Part shown: one piece after another, positions 20,250 through 33,400 of the stretch
How the letters are laid out: every line of letters starts with the position of its first letter
How positions within the stretch are numbered: position 1 is the stretch's first letter
NCBI GenBank assembly: GCA_001466705.2
Contig: LATX02000189.1
Location: 682,001-746,000 of the forward strand
Direction: 5' to 3'
From: Moniliophthora roreri
Lineage: Eukaryota > Basidiomycota > Agaricomycetes > Agaricales > Marasmiaceae
Length of the DNA: 64,000 bases
Notes under the pieces: model-generated
The model's input: only the letters and a program-made list of their open reading frames with translations
Databases searched by the model: none
What the model was told of the DNA's origin: nothing
Made by a program: the position numbers and the translations under genes

Positions 20250-20839
20250 TTTGAGCTGAATCGTATTCTCGGCGAAATGGGAGAGTGACCAGCAGAGTGA
20301 CTAGCACTAGGAAGCTCGTGAGAAAACGTGACTTCATCAGTTCGCTATGTAGGTCGTCCTCATCCAACACGTCCACAGCCAACATCATTTGCGCTGTCAA
20401 CATTGCCGCGATGTTGACGGATATTACGAGGCAGTCTCAGCTCGGGCGCTCGACCACCCTCAGGAAAGGTCATGAAGGTCATCCTCTATTTTGTGTCTCG
20501 AACCGCGGTACTACGTAGACCCTCGTCAGCGCTCCCTAAACTCGTTTTCAACACCATCGGTGGTAAATAGCCTTGCTGTATGCCCGTCAGAAGTCAATGC
20601 AAGGCTCATCAGTCGACTCTGGACCCCAGTACCGAGATATCATCCCTGAACGTGCATTTTACGTCCGCGCTGGCATTACGGAAGTCAACAGATTTTCTGC
20701 TGTCGTTCGATACATTTCGCATTTCACAGACGTCTATCTTCACCCTCCTGGCCCTCGTTATTTTAGGTGCGTTCGTACTATATGTTATAATGTGTCCTTC
20801 ATGTTTGCTAATCGCCAAAGGCGCTCTAGACGCTCCACG
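20250..20839. promoter_or_regulatory. Divergent promoter region of TAF13 and the F-box gene
   Basis: About 590 bp between the two starts. A plus-strand frame stays open from 20573 into the F-box gene, and another (20580-20843) could encode a short hydrophobic peptide (FTLLALVILGAFVLYVIM), so part may be an upstream coding exon. Not resolved. Confidence 0.35.
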
Positions 20840-22618
20840 ATGACTTGGATACTCGAACGGAGGAACTCCTTCCACTCTAAAGCTCTCAACCCGCTCACCT
20901 TCGACCGGGCAAACGGAGGGAAACCAACCAAATCACAGTTTCCTATCTTCGTCAAACTCCCTGTGGAGCTGTACCATGCTGTCACCAACCATATCTCCTC
21001 CGTCGACCTCGAAGCGCTGGCTATGGTTGATCATGACTGTCGCCAGCTAGTTCGCTCAGTCCAGTTCGTCGACGTGACCATGAACTATAGCGTTTCCTCA
21101 CTGGCTTTGCTGGAAGCATTGCTGCAAGAGATATCCACAGGGAGTCAACAGAGCTCTCAGACCATCGGGCCGTGCATTCGACGCGTCAAGGTGGACTTGG
21201 GACCACCGCTGTTGGATGACGCGTGTCTAGACACATTTCCCCTGATTTTTGGCTCCCTTGCAAGCACGAGAAGGAATAGGGATGCTACATTCGAGGATAT
21301 TCAGGGTGCATATTTGGCTGCGCTGGCGGTGGTGATGAAACACGGGTTACCCAACGTGCAGAGTCTGGAGTGGGAAAGTCGCGGCGTATCAACACCAGAG
21401 CTGATGGAATGCATCACCGCCTCTACCGTCCGGCATCTCAGCCTGAGTCATTTTGTCATCGACTCGTCACTGAGAACGGATTTGGGATCAAGAATGGGAT
21501 GGGCACTCGAAAGCCTGGTATTGAACGTCGAAATGGGAGACTTCATGGTGGACCAAGAGGGATATTCGTGTTTCGCGACCGAATTGCTTCGCTGTGTATC
21601 GCGGACACTGCGGAATCTTTCGTGGAAAGGTGGTCGGCACTCGCAAAGGCGGCGAGTGGAGCATTCATTTGGCGAAGATATTCCCGACTTCCCATTACTC
21701 CATACGTTGCTCCTTGACGGCATCCGGATGAAAGACGGTAGCATCCTGCTGGCGTTTTTGTCACCGAAAAGCAGGATACGGTCTTTGACTATAGACTGCA
21801 TGGATGGCGTGACTGCTGCCTTCCTGAGCACCCGTGGCCATATTGCGACGCTGGAACGTTTCGACTGGACCGGACAGTCTCAAGTATTTGAGCAAGAGGT
21901 CCTTTCATTCCTCTCCGACAATAATCAATTATGTTCTTTTGATGCTAGCTCCCCGCAGCCTCATCCTTGGATGGAAGAGTGTCTCTTCCCTATCATTACC
22001 TCCAATTTCCGTCATTTGACTGCTCTCCACCTGGTTTGGCAGACATCCTACATTCCCGAGAGCGCACTCCAAGCAATATCCAGATTGACATCGCTCAAAG
22101 GACTGTGGCTATCGTGCGGACACCAGCTGGGCTGGAGCCATGAGTGGAAGGTCGACCATTCGCTTCTGTGTTCTACGCTCTGTAACCTCACGAGATTGGA
22201 AAAACTAGTCCTCACTCGAGACTCGTACGAGGTCAAGGGTCATCCCCTACTTGACTGTAGTATAGAACGCTACTACGTGAACAGGGTGCTCCCTCAGTCC
22301 GTGGTATTCACAGACTTTTTACTTCCGGACGAGCTCGCGTTGTTGGACAAATTCTTTGGACTAACTCAAGATGGCAACCTGCCATTCGAACAGGCTAGAG
22401 CCTTGCATACGAAGCTATTGAAGGCTGCCTGGGAGAGGTGGCATCAGATGAAAATGGTTGATATTGGGTATCAATATGCAGCAGTGTTCCCGAAGTTGGA
22501 ATGGTGTTTTGTTGGGCAGTATACGATGACAATTGAACGCGAGCGGGCCGATGATAGAATTGTCCTCGACCATATGTCGAGAAACGAGGTCCCATATCTT
22601 TGGAGACAGAACCTATAA
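20840..22618 (+). CDS. F-box protein with degenerate leucine-rich repeats
   Basis: An intronless gene of about 592 codons from the ATG at 20840 (MTWILERRNSFHSKALNPLT). The F-box-like helix region is FVKLPVELYHAVTNHISSVD followed by LEALAMVDHDCRQLVRSVQF, as in the large F-box families of agaricomycetes. The remainder alternates leucine-rich strands and helices (VQSLEWESRGVSTPELMECI, VRHLSLSHFVID, LRNLSWKGG, LHTLLLDGIRM, LTALHLVWQ, LKGLWLSCG), consistent with irregular LRRs for substrate capture. Such proteins usually link targets to SCF ubiquitin ligases. The frame is open 5' to 20573, but that part begins with a non-ATG codon and lacks conserved features; a spliced N-terminal exon is possible. 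Confidence 0.78.
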   Translation: MTWILERRNSFHSKALNPLTFDRANGGKPTKSQFPIFVKLPVELYHAVTNHISSVDLEALAMVDHDCRQLVRSVQFVDVTMNYSVSSLALLEALLQEISTGSQQSSQTIGPCIRRVKVDLGPPLLDDACLDTFPLIFGSLASTRRNRDATFEDIQGAYLAALAVVMKHGLPNVQSLEWESRGVSTPELMECITASTVRHLSLSHFVIDSSLRTDLGSRMGWALESLVLNVEMGDFMVDQEGYSCFATELLRCVSRTLRNLSWKGGRHSQRRRVEHSFGEDIPDFPLLHTLLLDGIRMKDGSILLAFLSPKSRIRSLTIDCMDGVTAAFLSTRGHIATLERFDWTGQSQVFEQEVLSFLSDNNQLCSFDASSPQPHPWMEECLFPIITSNFRHLTALHLVWQTSYIPESALQAISRLTSLKGLWLSCGHQLGWSHEWKVDHSLLCSTLCNLTRLEKLVLTRDSYEVKGHPLLDCSIERYYVNRVLPQSVVFTDFLLPDELALLDKFFGLTQDGNLPFEQARALHTKLLKAAWERWHQMKMVDIGYQYAAVFPKLEWCFVGQYTMTIERERADDRIVLDHMSRNEVPYLWRQNL

Positions 22619-22797
22619 AAGTACCACTTGCATAGAAGTATAGTTTAGCGTTTTAGTTTAATAAATAATCAACATAGATTTCGCGTTTTTTGGAACGCCA
22701 CGGAGTAAAGCCAAATCCTCTACCTCGGACCGAGAACGATGTCATGGATCCATTCATTGTGGGGCGGAATCCCGTTTGTTGTTTCTTTCCAACTACC

Positions 22798-24978
22798 ATG
22801 GCCCCAATACCGTCCAAAACCCAGTCGTACTACATAGGCATCGACGTTGGCACTGGGTCCGCTCGTGCCTCCCTCGTCGATAGGAACGGTACCACAGTTG
22901 CGTCCTGCACAAAGGATACCATAACCCATCGCGATCCCGACGATCATCGTATCTTCGAGCAGTCCACAAATAATATTTGGGACTCTATCACTGTATGCAT
23001 CAAAACTTGTCTCGATGCATCCAAGGTCGATCCAAAAGACGTCAAAGGAATCAGTTTTGATGCGACTTGCTCCTTGGCTGTCAGCGATTTCAACGGTGAT
23101 CCAGTCGTGGTGACCAAAGGTGATAAACTGGGAGAGCTTGGAGATCGTAATGTCATCCTTTGGGCTGACCATCGTGCGGAGAAGGAGGCAGAGCTGATCA
23201 ACAGCACCGGCTCGATCGTGCTTGACTATGTTGGTGGAACGATGAGCGTATGCATTTTCAACTTTTTCCGATGCTCGATCGCTAACCTCCTCCAGCTAGA
23301 AATGGAAGTACCTAAAGTCCTCTGGCTCAAGAACCACATGGATCCATCTCGCTTCAGTCGATGCCAGTTCTTCGATTTACCCGATTTCCTTACCTATCGT
23401 GCTACGGAAGATAACACTCGTTCATGCTGCTCTGTAACGTGCAAATGCTCCTTTGTGCCGAACAAGGGCTGGCAAGCGGAATTCTTCAACAAGATAGGGT
23501 TAGAGCAGTTCCCGAAGGAACAGTACAGGCAGATGGGTGCTCCAAACGGACCTCAAGATGTTTTGACGGCCGGGTCGCCCATCGGAAAAGGCTTGTCGAA
23601 GAAGGCAGCCGAAGAATTTGGGCTTGTGGAGGGTACACCAGTCGGTAGTGGCGTAATTGACGCGTAAGTCGACCTTTGGCTTGTCATTTCGTGTCATTAT
23701 TAATCCGGGAAACGCACAGATACGCCGGCTGGCTGGGCACGGTCGCTGCTCGGTACAAAGAGAACGGGAAACTCTCCGAGGCGATCAAAAACGTCGATGA
23801 ATCTAAACATCGACTTGCCGCCGTTGCGGGAACAAGTACTTGTCATATTGTTCAAGTGAGCATCGAAAACAGATTCTCAAGTTCTTGGGTACTGATTATG
23901 TACGCCGTGCAGAGTAAAGAAGGCGTCTTCGTGAACGGTGTTTGGGGTCCGTACAAAGTGGGTCTGCAATCCTTATAGCCACTGAACCCTATGATGTTCA
24001 TACGGTCTAGGACGCGGTTTTCCCTGGATGGTGGATGAATGAAGGGGGCCAATCCTCCACTGGACAGGCAAGTTTTACTTGTTCTTGATTACTCCGCATG
24101 TCTCATCGTACCTTCTTAGCTTATCGATTTCATGCTCAAGATACACCCTGCCTATCCACGCTTAGTTGAATTGGGCAAAACCCAGGACAAGAATATTCAT
24201 GCGGGTATTTATCTCTCACCTTTGGAACGTTATCCCGTGCCGACATGATTGGAAGTGCTCTTTGAAACGTTACAGAACCTCAAAAAAGAAGCAAAAGCCG
24301 ATACCTTGACCGAATTGACTAAAGATATGCATTTCTACCCTGATCTCCACGGTACGTTTAATCTCGAGAGCAAAACTTATATCCTGCTGACCGAGTCTCC
24401 AGGGAACCGCTCTCCTATTGCCGATCCGCGCATGCGAGGCTCCTTCGTCGGTTTAACCCTGGACGATGGGCTGCATGACCTCGCACGCAAATACTATTTA
24501 ACCCTTGAAGCTATTGCTCTTCAAACCCGCCACATCGTCGACGAAATGAATGCCAAAGGCCATAGCATTAACTCAATCTACATGTCTGGTGGTCAAGCAA
24601 AGAACATTCCAATGATGCAGCTTTTCGCTGAGACATGTGGCATGCCCATCATCCTACCAGCCGATCATGCTGGAGCGGTTGTGTTAGGTGCTGCTATGTT
24701 GGGTAGATTTGCGGAGGAGGCGAGGACAAAGGGAAAAATGAGTGAACAGGAGCAGAACGGCCTACTATGGAACATCATGGTGTGTTTACTCGTCTTGTTA
24801 TTGAGAGTCTCTGGTCAACATTACTTAGGTCGAAATGACACCACCCGGAACAATCATTCGACCTGCTGCTTCTTCGAGGGAGAAGAAGTTACTGGAAGCC
24901 AAGTATAAGATTTTTAGGGAGCAGATTGATATCCAATACAGGTGGAGGACGCAGATCGAAGAAGCACTGAAGGATTAA
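22798..24978 (+). CDS. FGGY-family carbohydrate kinase (YDR109C/FGGY type)
   Basis: Phosphorylates a sugar or sugar alcohol with ATP in the cytosol; the closest named relatives are yeast YDR109C and human FGGY, reported as D-ribulokinases. ATG at 22798 (MAPIPSKTQSYYIGIDVGTG); an earlier in-frame Met exists but the chosen one sits just before the ATP-binding phosphate-1 motif IGIDVGTGSARASLVD. Further landmarks: ISFDATCSLAV, ILWADHRAEKEA, KVLWLKNHM, FDLPDFLTYRAT, GVIDAYAGWLGT, VAGTSTCHIVQ, GPYKDAVFPGWWMNEGGQS, YPDLHGNRSPIADP, and in the C-lobe YMSGGQAKNIPMMQLFAETC and DHAGAVVLGAAMLG. At least six introns separate these. It ends QIEEALKD, stop 24976-24978, tail to tail with PIK1. Confidence 0.9.
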
Positions 24979-25150
24979 TGGAATGAACTTTCTGTGTAAC
25001 CCTAGAGTATCTAGACTTTCAAGTGACATATACAGTATCGTGCAGCCAACGTGCAGCCTGATTCTCAACGATGTACTGTAGCTCTAAAGTTGCGTTCTTG
25101 ATGGCAGCGATGAATTGGACAGCTATAATACAGTAATGCAAGCACAGATT

Positions 25151-28100
25151 CTATAAAATGGACTGCGAATAGTATTGATACTATTAACGCACCAATTCGT
25201 CAGTTTCAGAAAAGAGGTAATTATAGTCGACGTACAGAGTCGTAAAGTCGCGTCCAATGTGATCCCAAGGATGAATATATGAGGCGGTCTACTAGTTCGC
25301 CGACCAATGAATGGGTCAGTGCAGGCTGGAAACGGTCTCGTAACTGTGTAGCAGTTTGCTCGCCAAAAGCTACGAAACAGGGAAGGGTAGAATCTAGGAT
25401 GGAATGCCTGAGGATATGCCAATAGAGCGAAATGAGAGAGCACACCTTTTTGCATCAACTCCACTAGAGCTATCGCACACGAAAAGTTGTCAGCTATATA
25501 TGTATCCCGAATTAAGCTGCCCACTCACTGATTATTCTATCGCAGTGTTTACGTGCAGCTTCAAATCCTTCCCGGAAAAGCTGCTTAAACTCTAAGAACG
25601 ACAGGCCATCTACGCCACCAAGAACCTCGACGTATTCGGGCGGTAGTTTGAACGGCGCTGCCTCGAAACGGATGTTTCCGGGTGTGTTGGACAGCATAAA
25701 CCCGAAGTCGATATGTATGAGGTGCCCATTTCTATCCAGGAGAATGTTTCCATTATGGCGATCTTTGATCTGCAACAAGTAGGTCACAATGGAATAGCCT
25801 ACGTAAACAGGTAAGCATAGGTTTACCTTCAAGAGCAATTCAGCTCACCTGCTAAAGATTTAGCAAAGTTCCGTCTAGCACGGGCAAACTTTGCAGAAGA
25901 CGGATCTCCATATGTCTGCAGTGCGATCAACTTCAACGGGACGTAGCGTCAACATTGCGCGCTTACCGACTTGAAGTGATCAAGGAGGGTGACATGCCCC
26001 AATCTCCCTTCCGCTAGCCGTCGAGCGTATTCCGATTTCTTTATTGAATGTATCGACACTGCATCAGTTATCGTTTCGACTAAACCGGACGACCCTCCAG
26101 TAATGAGTATACGGAAGCTTAATTTAAGTTAAAATCCTGTATATGGTTGAGCTCGATGAGACGCACGGTCGAACCCAGCATTGACAGTTTTCTTCCTCCC
26201 ATATTTGTTGGAATTCGCGGATAAGTTGCACTGCTAATTGCTCTTGGCGGAGATCTCCGCCTGTTTTGACGATTACCGATACACAATCCCAATTAGCTGC
26301 AAGCACATGTGAGCAAAGTTAGTATGATACAAAAGGTGGACATACCTAGATGCCCGTAGGGAGAACCATGTCGTATTCGACTCTACGCGGATCGTTAGAA
26401 ACGTGGTTGTGGATGTTCTGAGTCGTGCTCACTTTCTTCGTAGTCCAGGACTCGCTGAAAACCATTGCCGATGGATCTGCTTTGCTCAGCTCCTTCCGAA
26501 TAATACTTTCGTCTTCTGCCGTTTTCAACCCATCACCGATGTCACCCATACGAATGCTACTTTCACCTTCTCGCGTCTCTCTCATCCGCGCCATACGTTC
26601 TTCCTCCAATGCCAGCATCTCCTGCATTATCCGATCTCGGATGGCGTATGCGTCCGCAGGTTGTAAACGCATCCTACTAACCATCGGTTTACCGAAGTCT
26701 TGCGATCCAGACGGGTTTGGCGACGAATTCTTGGAAGAATCACTAGAGATGGTCAACCAATTGGAGCCAGTTATCCAGCTGAGTGGACCAGAAGACTGAG
26801 CATCCGAAGGAATAACTATGGGTTCTCGAGAAAGATTTGCGTTGAGCTGCGCGAGCATGATTGCGGCTGTGCGCATTCGTTCGGAATATTCGTCGAGGGA
26901 AATGGTGTCATGATGGGTGGAATTGCTTGTGTCGCGGTGCGGGGCTGGGGAAGAACGAGAGGATTCCGGTATGAGTGATGCTCGATTATCAGCCTCGACA
27001 TTAGGTGTACTTGGTATCGATGAAGGTCGAGACCAAGCAACCATATCAAGGTCCTTATTCTTCGGGGCAGGTGGAAGAACGATGGACTCTGAAAGATCGA
27101 TAGTTCGCGAACGAAGGGACTGGTCTACGCCGTACAATTGGTCTACTAGATCCATTTCCTCTTCAGCATCAATAGGCGTTGAGTCGGCGGTGCTTGGGGT
27201 GGGTGGCGTTATGACTAGCGCTTTGTCAATAGAAGTAGGTCTCTCCTCGAATGCAAGATCGGCGTCAGTATCAGCAGTTCCGCTTTGTTGAAGAGGAGTA
27301 GGAACGAAGGTACTAAAGGGATTCATTTCACGAGAAGTCCCCCTGGACTCATCCTCTCTAACCACTATCTTCTTCAAGACATCCTTGTTACTTCTCTTTT
27401 GAGGGTCAAAATCGAGATCGTCATTGACGACTTCGATGTAAAGGAGATATGGCGCCTTCTCTGCCGAGTTCAGTACCACGCACTCCCCGGGAGGTATACG
27501 AACAATCCGATGATGGGGTTGAGTCGTATGAGATGTTTTTTGAAGAGTATCGGAGGATGTGCACCACATAGGCATACAAATCTGTCATAGAACATGAGAT
27601 GCTGATAATACCGCTTGAATAAATCAATACCTCCGCAGGTAATTTGTGGTTCAAGGATGTTAGTTCAGCACGGAGTGCGCTGACACGAGCAGGCCGCGGT
27701 ACAACAAGTAATCGGTTTGCAATATTCTCTAGCGTGAGAATGAATTGTACCTGACGATAGTAGATCATTTTCGGGATGCTTTTCGACACTGGGAGTACTT
27801 ACCTCGGATCGGCAGTAGTGGCTCTTGAGTAAATGAAGCTGGGACTGCAAATCATACGTTTGCAAAATTGTGTCGGGATTCTGAGACGACATTCTTGTAA
27901 TCATAGGGCGTGTTGATGGTATGGAAGGTGAAGATTGATAGGGAGTTGTAACCTGTCCAGCAATTGGTTCTGCATCAAGTTGCCCTAGAGGATCCTCTGA
28001 GTTTCGAGAACGTCGAAAATTTTGAAGATGAAGCGGAAGTGCGGGAACGGTCTGGGAGGGTCCGATAGTGCTGCGACGTCTCATGAGGCGCTGAGGTTCA

Positions 28101-28910
28101 TCGGAACCTCCTTTCTGAAGATTTTGATTGTTCTCGGTGGCTGGTAAGTCATTTTCCTCGTCTTCTTGTGAATCCTCTGCCTCTAGCTTGGACCCGGTGG
28201 CCAAGTCGTCGGCTTGGGACTCGATGCTCCTCATCTCCGTCGTTTCTTCCACACGGCCCTGCTCAATTGCAACCTCTCCCATGATGTCTGTAAGCCGAGG
28301 TAGAGCTGGTGTACCAGCGAGGACCATGCCTATTCCAATAATAGCTGGTTCTGTATGATGTTTGACCTTCTTCCGGCTGAAACGGGATCGAAATGGAAGG
28401 CTAAGGGTGGCGTACGGTGAAGCAGCGGGAGGCAAGTCACTAAAAATGATTTCATGACATTTGTGGAGGACCCTTTGGCATATTGAGAATGTGACTGATT
28501 CATGGTGAATAGACGGTAAATCTTTAAGCGCTGCTTGCATGAACCATAACGTCTACTCAGTCTGTCAGCTCATGGTCAGTTCAAGAAGTCCGGGACGTAC
28601 AAACAAAGCTATGTGAGTAGATCTCTGTGAAACATCAACCACAAAGCATTCCAGTGCCCTTGACTTTGAAGGTCTAGTAAGAAGTAGATGACTAGCAAAT
28701 GGGTTAGTTTACAGAAGATGAAACGTGGTAGTTTACACACCAAATGAAACCCCACACATCACGCAATTCCGAAATATCGAGTTCCCTCAGTCTGCGGGTA
28801 ATGTAATAGGTAATGCCTATGTTGTCGGGGTACGTCTGGAGGTATTGAAGGGCGACATGGACCGAGAAGAAGGGAGTTAAGAATAAACGAAGCAGAAGTG
28901 CATGCGACAT
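25151..28910 (-). CDS. PIK1: Phosphatidylinositol 4-kinase PIK1 (type III beta)
   Basis: Makes PI4P on the Golgi, needed for secretory traffic. ATG 28910 opens a lipid-kinase-unique helical domain (VALQYLQTYPDNIGITYYIT, ELDISELRDVWGFIW). A long disordered middle rich in Ser/Thr/Glu/Asp follows (about 28500-26400), with a piece typical of PIK1 in EIVNDDL-like EVVNDDLDFDPQ. The catalytic domain is secure: NWDCVSVIVKTGGDLRQEQL, QLIREFQQIWEEE, catalytic loop IKDRHNGNILLD, metal motif HIDFGF, PGNIRFEAAPFKLPPEYVEV, and FLEFKQLFREGFEAARKH. The last exons give a QPALTHSLVGELVDRLI stretch and the end YQYYSQSIL, with stop at 25151-25153 reached through a GTACGT donor. The start lies 157 bp from OST3 on the other strand. 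Confidence 0.92.
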
Positions 28911-29067
28911 TTAAGGAATGAAAAAAAGGGGGAAAAAGTCAAAAATCGCCCACCGATGACAAGGGAAGTAAAGCTGAGAATACAGGGTGGCAAGAGATTG
29001 ACGAGGACGAGTTGGCCCTATGGGCGCTTGACAAGAATTATTCGCGTCTCTAACCTCCACGTCGACA
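28911..29067. promoter_or_regulatory. 157-bp divergent promoter between PIK1 and OST3/6
   Basis: Both genes serve the secretory pathway and must share this gap. It is purine-rich near 28915-28940 on the plus strand. No TATA box recognised. Confidence 0.55.
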
Positions 29068-30293
29068 ATGAAACTCTGGTCGTTCCTTCCCCTAGTCGCC
29101 CTTCCTTTCGCCTCCGCTGCCAGTCGCGATGAAGCCAGGGCAAAATTAGTCGATCTCGCTGCTGCTGGCAATGGTGTCATCAAACTCGACTCCAAGTCTT
29201 TCGACCTCTTGACTTCACCCAGGCGTAACTGGTCTGCTGCTATCCAATTCACAGCACTTGACCGTAGGCGCAGATGTGCTCCTTGCAAGTCAGAGATCGT
29301 CTTCTACTACTCTTTGTTATTTTCCTGAAGTGTTTCTTCTCCAGAGAGTTCGAACCGTCATGGAACGCCGTCGCACAAGCCTGGTCTTCTACCTCGAAAG
29401 AGCACAGGGATAACCATTTCTTTGGAACGCTTGATTTTGACGAAGCACCATCAGTTTTCCAGCAGGTGCGGTACTATCAGTTCTACAGTTGCCTACCTGT
29501 ACCCACACCATTGAAACCAGCTCGGTCTCGCATCTGCGCCTGTGGTATACGTGTACCCAGCAGCAGAGGGACCGCGTCAACCAGCAAGTGGAAAGACTTC
29601 TCCGTCTAAATATGATTTCTCTACGTGAGCTTCAAGTTCTTTCTCTAATCCATTCAGACCGTACTCATAGAAACACAGCGGTTTTGAAGCTGGACCTCTC
29701 GCTGAACACCTCTCGAACCATACCCCGATCCCAATCCCGTACAAGGAGCCATTCGATTGGGCCAAATTGATTACTGGACTTGCCGGGCTTCTGGCCTTTG
29801 CCGTCACGCTTCGCTTCATTTCTCCCATCCTGCAAAGTCGATGGACATGGGCTGCCATTACCGTCCTCACTTCTCTTGTCATGACTGGTGGCTACATGTT
29901 TACACGCATTCGAAATGTGCCATATACAGGTGCAGACGGTGCTTGGATTGCTGGAGGATATCAAAATCAGTATGGTCAAGAAGTTCAAGTCGTTGCGCTC
30001 GTTTGTAAGCACTCTATGATTGCCTGACGTATCGTGTCAACTAAATGTTGTTGTTTAGATGGGACTTTATCATTTGCTTTCTTGATGCTCATTATGATTG
30101 TTCCATACCAGTCTTCGCCCTCGCGTCAGCGATTGCAGGTCTACCTGTGGAGTGGAGTCATTCTCCTCGTCTACTCCGTTCTGGTTACTCTTTTCAGAGT
30201 CAAAAACAGAGGTACGTCGTTCAATGATTCTCAACTTACCTTTCATTGTGACAACGCTCCTTTTCAGGCTACCCTTTCAAACTTCTTTTATAA
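29068..30293 (+). CDS. OST3: Oligosaccharyltransferase subunit OST3/OST6
   Basis: A thioredoxin-like subunit of the ER oligosaccharyltransferase that helps N-glycosylation by mixed disulfides with substrates. ATG 29068 opens a signal peptide (MKLWSFLPLVALPFASAA). The lumenal thioredoxin fold has NWSAAIQFTALD then RRRRCAPCKEFEPSW, with the CxxC pair on either side of an intron, and HFFGTLDFDEAPSVFQQ. Four membrane spans follow: LITGLAGLLAFAVTLRFI, WTWAAITVLTSLVMTGGYMF, LSFAFLMLIMIVPYQ and LWSGVILLVYSVLVTLF. The last exon encodes GYPFKLLL with stop at 30291-30293. Length and four-span topology match OST3/OST6; the intact CAPC suggests it is redox-active. About six introns. Confidence 0.92.
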
Positions 30294-30422
30294 AGCGTGC
30301 CGTAATGAACCGCAATATAATAGACAATTAGCTGATGAAGAGATTTCTAAGAATTGTTGCGTATCATACAAAAAAAAATCCCAAATATTGTTAAGAGATT
30401 AAACAATGATGTGTCCATATGA

Positions 30423-33400
30423 TTATGCTGCACCGTCTTGCTGGAAGACATCTACGTATCGACTTCTGATATTTCGTTTTGACGCTTGTGACCGGGGTCG
30501 ACCAGGGGGCGGGCCTGGAGGTGCGAGGCGCGTTCCGGTAGGTGTACTTGGTGCAGACCCGGGCACTTCTGGTATTTCCGGAGTGGGGACCAGATTGGAT
30601 TTCACACGCATGATGGTTTTCGGTGGAGGTGGGGCGCTCAAGTCAGCTGCGGATGCAGGGCGTGCTGGAGGTGGACCTGTGCTTGGTGGCCTTGGGCGTG
30701 ACGTTCCAGGTGAAGCCGTCTGAGCACGTGATGGGGCTCGAGAGGGAGGTGGCGGAGGGGCAGCTGGTTTAGCAGCTTCAGGTTCCCCGGCACCCTTGTT
30801 GACCCAGCGTTTGAGCTCCGCGTCATAGTAGAATGTCTTCTCTTCACCAAGGTTCGCTTTAACGGGCCCTGGCGTCGAGTCACGCTTCCACCACCGGCTC
30901 AACCAGGAGCCAGAACCAGCGTTAGCAGCTTGGGCAGGTTTGATGTCTGATTCGAAGGAGTCAATACAGGCTCTCGCTTGATAATAGAAGCAACGTTACC
31001 AGGTCTTTGGGGTGCGGAGGCAGCAGCAGCAGCAGCAACAACCGGCTCTTTAGTAGCAGGTGTTTTCGCATCCTCAGCACCTTCTCCATCCGGCGACCTG
31101 GATCGCGGTTTCTTGGAATTACCGAATCCTAGATCTTCCTCTTCCTCGTCCGCTGTGGAGAGTCGAACGCTCGAGCTGGAACTGGCCTGTGGTTGAACCA
31201 TGAAATTATTGTTGTCCATGAGAGATATGAAACCGTCCGAGGAAGCCACGGGGGCGTGGCCACCACTCAGCTGCACGAAAGTAGCTGTGGTTGGTGTCCG
31301 GCCATTGTCACCACCCCACCATGAAACCTCTTGACCTTCGTCCTCTTCGTTAATATCAGATGACAAACGAGGTGTCATCTCATCCTGCCTCGCGGTTCCT
31401 GGTGGCGAATAGACCGATGGTCCAAACGAGCGTGACTGTGCAAAAGTCGTCGTGGATGCACTCGCTGACGCAATTTTTGGCCCTGGTGAAGCTTTGCGAC
31501 GAGGAGCATAATCCATCGCCGAGGCCGCACGTTCCTGAGGCCCATTACTGAGTAGCGATCGATTGGACATTGAAGAAGCCGTTCGGTTAGGGGCGTAAGT
31601 TGAATGACTGGGTGCATACATATTGAGACTGACAACAGAAGACTGAGGCGAGGGATCATTGGAGGTGGTTGTGGACGAAATAGCGCTATAGTGCGAGAAT
31701 GGACCAACGAAACCTTGACCCTCCGACTTCATCTCGTTTGCATCGCCGCCGTTGTCTTCGCTATCACCAGTCACTAACTTGGTAAACCGACCTTCTAGCC
31801 ATCCCCCAATGCTATCTAGACTGGGTTTGCCTATCTTGCTGCCCATCCAAGAACCGGACTTGTCGGAGTGCGAGGTACCTGCAATTCTATTCGACAGACC
31901 CTTTAGCTGGTCTGAAAGAACTTGCGTGAAGTACGGAGAACCACGGTTCATGGACGCAGTGATGGCCTCGCAATACCTATCATACAAACGTTAGGATATA
32001 CTAAAAGAGACCAGACGATGGAAACCGACCTATTCGCCAGTGATATCTCGCCAATCTCAGCCAAGAACAACGCTCTTACGAGCCTGTATGCTTGAAGATG
32101 GGCTAGCCCTTGGAATGGCTCGTGACCTTTGACCGGAGGCGTAAGACCCATGGCAAACTCCAAGATTTCGGAAAATATGATGGCATCAGTATCCCGCAAA
32201 AACTTGGTCGATGTCTGTGGATTTGGAGCGCCGAGAAGTACTACCCTAGCCGAGGGGTTGCCCACTCCTCCGATCGGGGACGTCTGTGAGGAAAGAAGAT
32301 AACTGGAAGAAAGATTAGTTCCAGAAACATTTTTGGCATTTGTTTTGGACCTACCACACATGGCCAGCTTCCACCCACTGGTTCCCACAAAGCTGATCTC
32401 CGAGTGCAGTCAACGCAGATGATGTTTCGGAACTCATAGTGCTGGAAATCATCATAGAAATCATCTCCGCCCACTTCGACAAAGACTCCACCGGAATATT
32501 TGCCACAGGGATTTGTGTGGCAAAGTTGGGAGTCATCGGAGTGGTGTGTGATACAGGTGGAAGGGGTAGTCGCACTAGCTGGGGAGCCGCCATTGGATTT
32601 TGAGGTATCAACTCTTGCACTGAAAGAACTGGTTAGAAGCATAAAGAGCGTAGTGGAATGAAAATCACCTGCAGCGGCACCTTGCCCTGAAAATAGACTA
32701 TAGGCTACTCTGAGCGGCTCTCTTCCATTTGCTAGCGATGCAGTCCCATTAGGAACTTGACCGTAGGTAGCCGTACGAGATGTGATGTCCTTAGACCCCA
32801 GTTCTGTCCGAAGGAACTCGTTCACGACCTCCTTCCATGCTTCCCGGTCTATGCCGCTCGCGATGACCATTGCATGAGCCCAGAGCTTCTGATCAAGGGC
32901 GAAATGATAGGCCTTCCGTCTCTCACCTCTGAGCAGAAAATCCTGAATCTTGTCCAACGAAGATGGTCGAAGACTAGCCACTGTAATAGGTGGGTCTGAC
33001 GCATCACCGAGCTGTAATTGTGATTTTAGAGTACCGTCTTCTCCAACCGTAGCAAACGTTGTAGTGGTGAACGTGTCCGTATCTGCACTATTCCCCGAAA
33101 GTTCCAATTCTGGCACAAGTGCGCTACGAACCGCTGTTTCTGCCTGTGACCTGCAAATGCGTTTTTCAACACGGAGCAAAAAGATATTCAGCTAAGTTGT
33201 ACAACACTCACGTTCCCAGTAGTTTACCATCGTGTTCGATCATGATCTTCAGAAGCTTGACTAGCACTAATTTGCCTTCGGCCTGCCGTTTTTCCAGACT
33301 GCCTGCATGCAGGTAGCCGAGACCCTGAGAAATCTCCTTTGCACGATCTGTAAGGTACTTGACGACGCGTGTTTTTTTCGTTTTCATCTGAGCTGACGCC

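Noticed and set aside
31020..31040. CAG/GCA trinucleotide run as a separate repeat element
   Set aside because: It is short and encodes an Ala run inside SEC16, so it is described with that gene.
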